Assembly (NCBI GenBank): GCA_948567375.1
Contig: OX419756.1
Location: 73,980,333 to 74,044,332 of the forward strand
Origin: Lunularia cruciata
Lineage: Eukaryota > Streptophyta > Marchantiopsida > Lunulariales > Lunulariaceae
Length of the DNA stretch: 64,000 nucleotides
Reading direction: 5' to 3'
A program made the position numbers and the translations under genes. Positions 60,001 through 64,000 of this stretch are shown here, piece after piece. Under the pieces are notes generated by a model. The model was given only the letters and a program-made list of their open reading frames with translations. It had not been told where the DNA came from and ran no database searches. How positions within the stretch are numbered: the stretch's first letter is position 1; each line of letters begins with the position of its first letter.

Positions 60001-62298
60001 TTTAAATTTTTTCTTTGTGGAACTTTTACCTTCTCTTAACAGATTCGAATACTTTCTGAATCGCGCTTTATGCAGTCTGCTAAAACTCCTGCCTTCCGTA
60101 CACAAGAAGTAAATGGGTCCTCTCTGTTGTGCAGTTGGAAGACCTCCACATTGTGGTTGGTGTTGGGGGGAAAACAGGAGAGGGTATCATTCAAGAAGCG
60201 AATGGACTCTCCCTCGTTGTGAGGAGGCCAATACGTGATTTATGGCACCAGCTGCCGGTTGTCGAGGCAACTATTAAGGTACCATACCCCAACGTTTAGT
60301 CCTTAGCTATTGAGTTAGTTAAGGGATCACATGACAGCTAACTTACCAGTTCTTGTTATGATCCAGATCGAACAACTGAAGGCAGCACTCTCTGACAAAG
60401 AATATCAAGTGATCACTGAGTGCGCAATCAGCAATATGGCTGAGACACCCAACCTTCCACCTCCTGTAATGGAGCAGACGCCTTCTGACAATAAGGATGA
60501 GGGGGAAGCAGATACTGATGGCGGACCGACAGCCTCCAGCAATATTGAAAGTACCCAACAGGACAATGGCAATGGTTCCACAGGGGAGAGCTGGACAACC
60601 ATAAAAGTGGGAGTGGGTATCGAAATGGTCGAATTGCGTTTGTTCACAGGGCAGGCTAGGGAGGTGCCACTAGCCGCCGTGCAGGTGCGCTCAAGACTTC
60701 TACTAGAAGTAACTTTCTATTTTGGTCAAAGCAGTGAAACCTCTTGAAGTTGGAGAACTTCAGGGTTTTATTTTATCGTGAAACCTTCCACTACACTCGC
60801 CTTAATCAGGCAAACGAAAGGTTTTACTTTTGTCATTCAGCTTGGACTTAGATAAATTGTTCTCATTTTGCAGGTAACGGGTGTGTGGGCTGCTTACAAG
60901 TCGAACACTGTCCAAGAGTCTACGATAATGGCTACGTTGGAGAAGTTCGGTGTTAGGGATGATCGAGAGGGCACTGATCCAGAAATGCGGTACATGATCG
61001 GAAATGCTGATGATAGAGAGTCCAATGTTCCTGTAAAGAAAGCTCAAGGCGAGAAAGAAAACGGATCGAGTAGTAAGCAAGACGCTAAAGCCTCTCTCAC
61101 GATGCTTGTGATGGACGCAAATCTTTCTCCAACTTTACAGACTATTACCTTAAGGATTCAAAGGCCCCGATTGCTGGTAGCTCTAGATTTTCTACTAGCA
61201 GTTGCAGAGTTTTTTATTCCGTCTATGCATGCCATGCTTTCTGATGGGAGGAGTGGAGATGAGAATCCTGTGGAAATGCAAAATGCAATATTTCTTGAGG
61301 GGCAAACTCACAAACAGTCGGAAAAAGAGATATGGATATCACCAAAGAAACCTCTTGTCGCCGATAAAGAGGGAATTGATCGCTATGTGTACGACGGAAG
61401 GGGAGGCTCAATTCGACTGCTAGATCGGAAGGGGGTTGATCTTCGTGATTTTGCCCGCGAAGTGATCATCTTCATTGGAGACGGCAAAACCTTGAGGTTC
61501 AAAAATGTCATTATTCAAGTAAGTTCATATTTTTTGAATCAAATCTCCCCTCCTCTCTGTCACATCGGTAGTCCAAAGCTTGTTGAGTTATGTACAGTGA
61601 GCAAGATGCTTTTGCTGAGGATAACTTGATTTACTTATCTTGGACCTTGCAATGCACATGAACTTTATACATATCTTCCGAAGTCCCTGGTTGCAAAAGC
61701 TGAGTACTAGCTCGTGTATTCATTCATGCATTGGGCATCCTTCGGGGTGTTCCATGTAAGTGATTCAGAAGACTTAGCTTTAGTTTTAGTTGCTTTTACT
61801 TGTCATCATTGTTCCAGATGTGCGGTAACTTTATCTCAGACTGTCGTTCATACTTAGTCGGTGGGAACCACTTCACTTGTGTGGAAGCGCCTGATACCAT
61901 GGATTATTTGCGCAGCAAAGTCGAAGCAAAGAGTGTACTAGCAATTTTTATCAAAGAAGTTTTTAGTAATGATGTGTAGTTGTGGGTCACTGTAACTCTA
62001 CATGCATACATGTGCCATAAAGTTCCTGGATGTTCGAATTTATTATTATCTGCAGCTGTACTGATTGAGAACTTCTGTTTCCAGAATGGCGACTTCTTAG
62101 ACTCTTGCATTTCTCTTGGAAGCAACAGCAGCTACACTGTCTCTGAAGACGATGGCGTATTTTTAGAAGGTCAGCCAGAAAGACCTACGGACGCCAGTTC
62201 ACAGAAGGAGTTTACAGCAGGCGCTCAGGATGAGCATCCCCCAAACGATCAATCTCATGAGAAGCCAGTTGTTGAGATAATTTTCAATCTACAGGCGA
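44928..62298 (+). CDS. VPS13: VPS13-type bridge-like lipid-transfer protein, N-terminal part
   Basis: The first 34 exons of a giant gene that runs past the window. Exons: 44928-45027, 46666-46769, 47075-47212, 47492-47548, 47919-48016, 48394-48511, 48705-48806, 49131-49334, 49868-50028, 50348-50518, 50887-50985, 51323-51644, 51758-51874, 52342-52446, 52825-52920, 53044-53111, 53240-53363, 53524-53739, 53987-54193, 54410-54519, 54884-54980, 55255-55353, 55557-55736, 56204-56278, 56426-56974, 57161-57538, 57859-57990, 58432-58545, 59310-59494, 59742-59850, 60135-60278, 60367-60684, 60874-61518, 62085-62298. Phases agree, with no stop in about 1,985 codons. VPS13 proteins form hydrophobic grooves carrying lipids between organelles at contact sites. 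The PH insert resembles Arabidopsis VPS13M1 (At4g17140). The start ATG has a good context (ACCATGG). The last donor is either GT after 62298 or a rarer GC after 62294. Confidence 0.93.
45440..45512 (+). repeat. Micro-insertion repeat, copy 1 (VPS13 intron 1)
   Basis: Contains AAGTGGGTTCTGGATCC, then CGAACGACTTCTGC and TACTCAAAT. It is shared with copies at 48036, 52189, 58881 and 59162. The upstream CGGTTC...CCTAAGTGGG part is shared with the 59162 copy. No clear flanking duplication is seen. Confidence 0.75.
48022..48095 (+). repeat. Micro-insertion repeat, copy 2, with 14-bp direct repeats
   Basis: A 46-bp insert (48036-48081) with AGTGGGTTTCGGATC and CGAACGGCTTCTGCTC is bounded by perfect 14-mers ATTCTTGTCCTTGG at 48022-48035 and 48082-48095. 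It lies 19 bases into VPS13 intron 5, just after the donor site. Confidence 0.85.
52174..52250 (+). repeat. Micro-insertion repeat, copy 3, with 15-bp direct repeats
   Basis: A 47-bp insert (52189-52235) with CGTTCTGCGAACGCC, TTCTGCTCCCATT and TTCAAAT is bounded by perfect 15-mers TTGTGCATCAGCGTG at 52174-52188 and 52236-52250. It lies in VPS13 intron 13. Confidence 0.85.
54410..55353 (+). other. VPS13: PH domain inserted in VPS13 (exons 20-22)
   Basis: Residues about 870-971. Exon 20 has REAVWQHRYAALAGPFLYLL, exon 21 VPYVLAVCDAG, and exon 22 LLLRFEDESSLNNWQARITG. The pattern of a tryptophan and basic residue on the first strands and NNWQARI in the final helix is that of a pleckstrin-homology domain. 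This insert is known from plant VPS13M1-type proteins and probably adds phosphoinositide or protein binding. Confidence 0.8.
54765..54826 (+). repeat. VPS13: Double hairpin in VPS13 intron 20
   Basis: The first hairpin has perfect 17-bp arms (54765-54781 and 54784-54800, AGGATCGGCCGGCCAGA) with a 2-base loop. The second has perfect 12-bp arms (54798-54809 and 54815-54826, CCTTTACAGGGT) with a 5-base loop. They share the bases CCT at 54798-54800, so only one can be fully formed at a time. The first is far more GC-rich than the surrounding intron. Confidence 0.93.
56426..56974 (+). other. VPS13: Disordered VPS13 exon 25 with paired FFAT-like motifs
   Basis: The largest single linker exon (183 codons) has a basic serine-rich stretch (HKRISSNGKKSPRHRQSSDS), then an acidic part with RFFDAAD (56678-56698), EFLDADE and KFFDADE (56765-56785). 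It ends in TGPEGDGL before structured sequence resumes. The FFDA cores resemble FFAT motifs, which tether VPS13 of animals and fungi to VAP proteins of the ER. Confidence 0.65.
58868..58941 (+). repeat. Micro-insertion repeat, copy 4 (VPS13 intron 28)
   Basis: Contains TTAGTGGGTTCTGGATCCC and TTCGAACGACTTCTGCTC. CATATGC occurs on both sides (about 58873 and 58934), a possible short duplication. Confidence 0.7.
59149..59250 (+). repeat. Micro-insertion repeat, copy 5 (VPS13 intron 28)
   Basis: Contains CGGTTCCCTACTAAGTGGG, GGCTTCTGCTCCCGTTTC and TCAAAT. The flanks TATGCATGTCTCG (about 59150) and TTTGCATGTTTCG (about 59236) look like an aged direct repeat with two changes. It lies only about 220 bp from copy 4 in the same intron. 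Confidence 0.7.
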
Positions 62299-62434
62299 GT
62301 GAAATATAAAAGCTGTCTTGTTTGCTGTCTGGATCTTCGCAACTATACCTGGGTAGGTGCATAATGCTTGCATTATTGCATCGATGGTCTAGTAAAGTCT
62401 AATCCCGTAAAGTCTAATCCGATCTTATAAGTCT
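62299..62434 (+). other. VPS13: Start of VPS13 intron 34
   Basis: Intron sequence before the copia insertion, with a short direct repeat GTAAAGTCTAATCC at about 62393 and 62407. No coding sequence of the next VPS13 exon is seen; it must lie beyond the copia element, outside the window. Confidence 0.6.
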
Positions 62435-64000
62435 TGTTTAATATATTGTGATGAGAACCTTTGTTTCTGTTCTTTAGAGTAGATGGTCTATTCTTAGGCA
62501 TTCTGATTTCTGATATATTAGACATCGTAACACTCAGCTTCCCTAGTCTCACCAGAGCTGACACTCTTAATTGCACACAGAAAGACTCAACTCTCTCCTA
62601 GCCTTCAAAGACATTCAAAGACAGTACAGCCAGTTCACTCACGCAGCACAAATAGCCTCCAATACTGAGATACAGAACTCCAATACAGAACACTCTTGAG
62701 GCAGCTCAGGACTTCATGAGATGCAGAGGGGAAGTGCTAGAATTCAACTCCAGTAAAAGAAACTCCTGACTAGGATTATATAGATAGATGAGTGTACTGA
62801 AAGGTGTGCTGAATGGTGTGCTACCATAGTGCTCATGTAACACATGCAGCTCATGGAAAGCACATGAACAGTGGATATGAACAGTGTTCGCCCATGAACA
62901 ATATTTATTTTGTCTGATTCTAACAAAAAGTCCCTAAACTAGAGATTACCTAATTTAACACTCCCACTAGATGATAGTTTAGGACTATTCCCATTTCTAC
63001 TACACATTTCATGTGTTTATCTTTAGGTAGTGCTTTTGTAAACACATCTGCTGTCATCTCCTGTGTAGGACAGTAAACTAACTTCACAACATTCTCCTTT
63101 TCTTTCTCCTCTACAAATCTTCTTCTAATCTCAATGTGCTTAGTCCTTGGGTGATGTACAGGATTTCTGCTGAGTGCTATACTTCCTGTATTGTCACAGT
63201 ACAATGTAGTAGGACTTTCCTGCTCAAAACCCAGCTCCTTAAGAAGTCACCTGTTCCAGATGACTTCTTGAGTAGCATTTGAAGCAGCCATAAATTCTGC
63301 CTCAGTAATAGACAGAGCAACAGATGTTTGCTGTTTACTACGCCAACTGATTGCTCCACCACTAAGCATAACTACATATCCACTAGTTGATCTGTTGTTA
63401 TCTGTGTCATCTCCCCAACTAGCATCTATATTTGCTTCAAGAGTAGGAGCAAGTATGTTCCCTTGCTTTCTGTACTCCAAGAATGCATCTGGAGTACCCT
63501 TTAAGTACCTGAATACTCTCTTTATACCTTTCCAATGTGCTTGTGCAGGGTTGCTATTATATCTAGCTAGTGCTCCCACTGCATAGCATATATCTGGTCT
63601 TGTACAGACCATGATAAACATTAGAAAACCAGGAGCACTCTGATACAATACTTTGTCACATAGGTTCATCTCCCCATCTATGATTCTGCTGTGCTTCCAC
63701 CCCAGATCAAGAGGTGTAGAGACAGGATTCGCGCCTGTCATCTGATACTTAGCTAGTATGGATCTCACATACTGTGGTTGACTGATTTGGATCCATCCTG
63801 CTTCTCTGTCTCTGCTCACTTTGATTCCCAAAACGAGTTTTACAGGACCAAGGATAGTCATCTCAAAAACAGAGCACAAGAAATCTATCACTCCTTTGAT
63901 AGATTCACTGTTCCCCAACAGTAATAGATCATCTACATATACAGCTATGTATACATCATCTCTAGTATACACACTCATGTCAGAATCTGCTTGTTTGAAA
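62435..64000 (-). mobile_element. Ty1/copia retrotransposon, 3' part, inside VPS13 intron 34
   Basis: A minus-strand element whose 3' LTR comes first on the plus strand, followed by the RT/RNase H end of the polyprotein running off the window. The 3' LTR starts (minus strand) TGTTAAATTAGG at 62960. Its other end is either TGATAT at 62511 or TGTTTAA at 62435; I cannot choose without the 5' LTR. A polypurine-like GTGGGAG precedes it (62961-62967). Inside the LTR, minus-strand TATATAAT (about 62780) and AATAAATATTG (about 62903) suggest promoter and polyadenylation signals. Orientation is opposite to VPS13, so the element's own signals would not truncate the VPS13 transcript directly. Confidence 0.88.
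62950..64000 (-). pseudogene. copia polyprotein C-terminus (RT and RNase H), one stop
   Basis: The frame enters from beyond the window and stays open except for one TGA at 63247-63249. RT landmarks: IAVYVDDLLLLG (active-site YVDD), LGIKVSRD, ISQPQYVRSIL. The connection shows STPLD, RPDICYAVGALARY and HWKGIKRVFRYLKGT. RNase H shows DASWGDD, STSGYVVML, ISWRSKQQTSVALSITEAEF, then after the stop YCDNTGSIALSRNPVHHPRT and HIEIRRRFVEE. The stop fits a single CGA to TGA change in an otherwise healthy gene, so the insertion is much younger than the gypsy-type elements on the left. The normal stop TAG lies just inside the LTR. Confidence 0.9.

Overview
The window is nuclear DNA from a land plant. It carries intron-rich genes with ordinary GT-AG junctions, introns of about 80-1,600 bp, plant-specific protein architectures (a VPS13 with a PH domain, an AMSH-type deubiquitinase) and plant LTR retrotransposons primed by initiator-Met tRNA. 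The divergence of the proteins from flowering-plant versions I know and the moderate introns make a non-seed plant (bryophyte or similar) plausible, but this is a guess.

Layout. (1) 1-3.1 kb: a small intronless minus-strand gene for the ESSS/NDUFB11-type subunit of mitochondrial complex I, with unassigned flanks. (2) About 3.1-29.7 kb: a transposon block. Two old, heavily mutated Ty3/gypsy-order elements of one family lie in opposite orientation, 3' ends facing each other: copy A (+, about 3.15-11.73 kb) and copy B (-, about 29.7-11.94 kb). Copy B has been hit six times: a complete chromodomain-bearing gypsy element (chromovirus, 23324-28948) and five solo LTRs (13547-13911, 14763-15241, 17755-18444, 19002-19599, 20166-20899). 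All six have recognisable 5-bp target-site duplications; copy A has none. (3) 29.7-33.6 kb: AT-rich intergenic DNA with degenerate tandem repeats. (4) 33618-39295 (+): a complete 14-exon gene for an AMSH-like JAMM deubiquitinase, with five exact-period 23-residue W-x-G repeats in its linker. (5) 39.3-44.9 kb: intergenic, no gene recognised. (6) 44928 to beyond the window end (+): the first 34 exons of a giant VPS13-type lipid-transfer protein (about 1,985 codons seen), with chorein N-terminus, inserted PH domain and two FFAT-like motifs. (7) About 62.4-64 kb (-): 3' LTR and RT/RNase H end of a nearly intact Ty1/copia element inside a VPS13 intron.

Both large genes serve endomembrane traffic: AMSH trims K63-linked ubiquitin at ESCRT-III sites, and VPS13 bridges lipids at organelle contacts. 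Their adjacency may be chance.

The most unusual signals are: a family of tiny (about 46-75 bp) related insertions in VPS13 introns, two of them flanked by perfect 14-15 bp direct repeats; heat-shock-element arrays in the chromovirus LTR; the 23-residue AMSH repeats; the paired FFAT-like motifs; and a 62-bp double hairpin in a VPS13 intron. All exon borders were read by eye from frame, splice sites and family similarity; no search was run.
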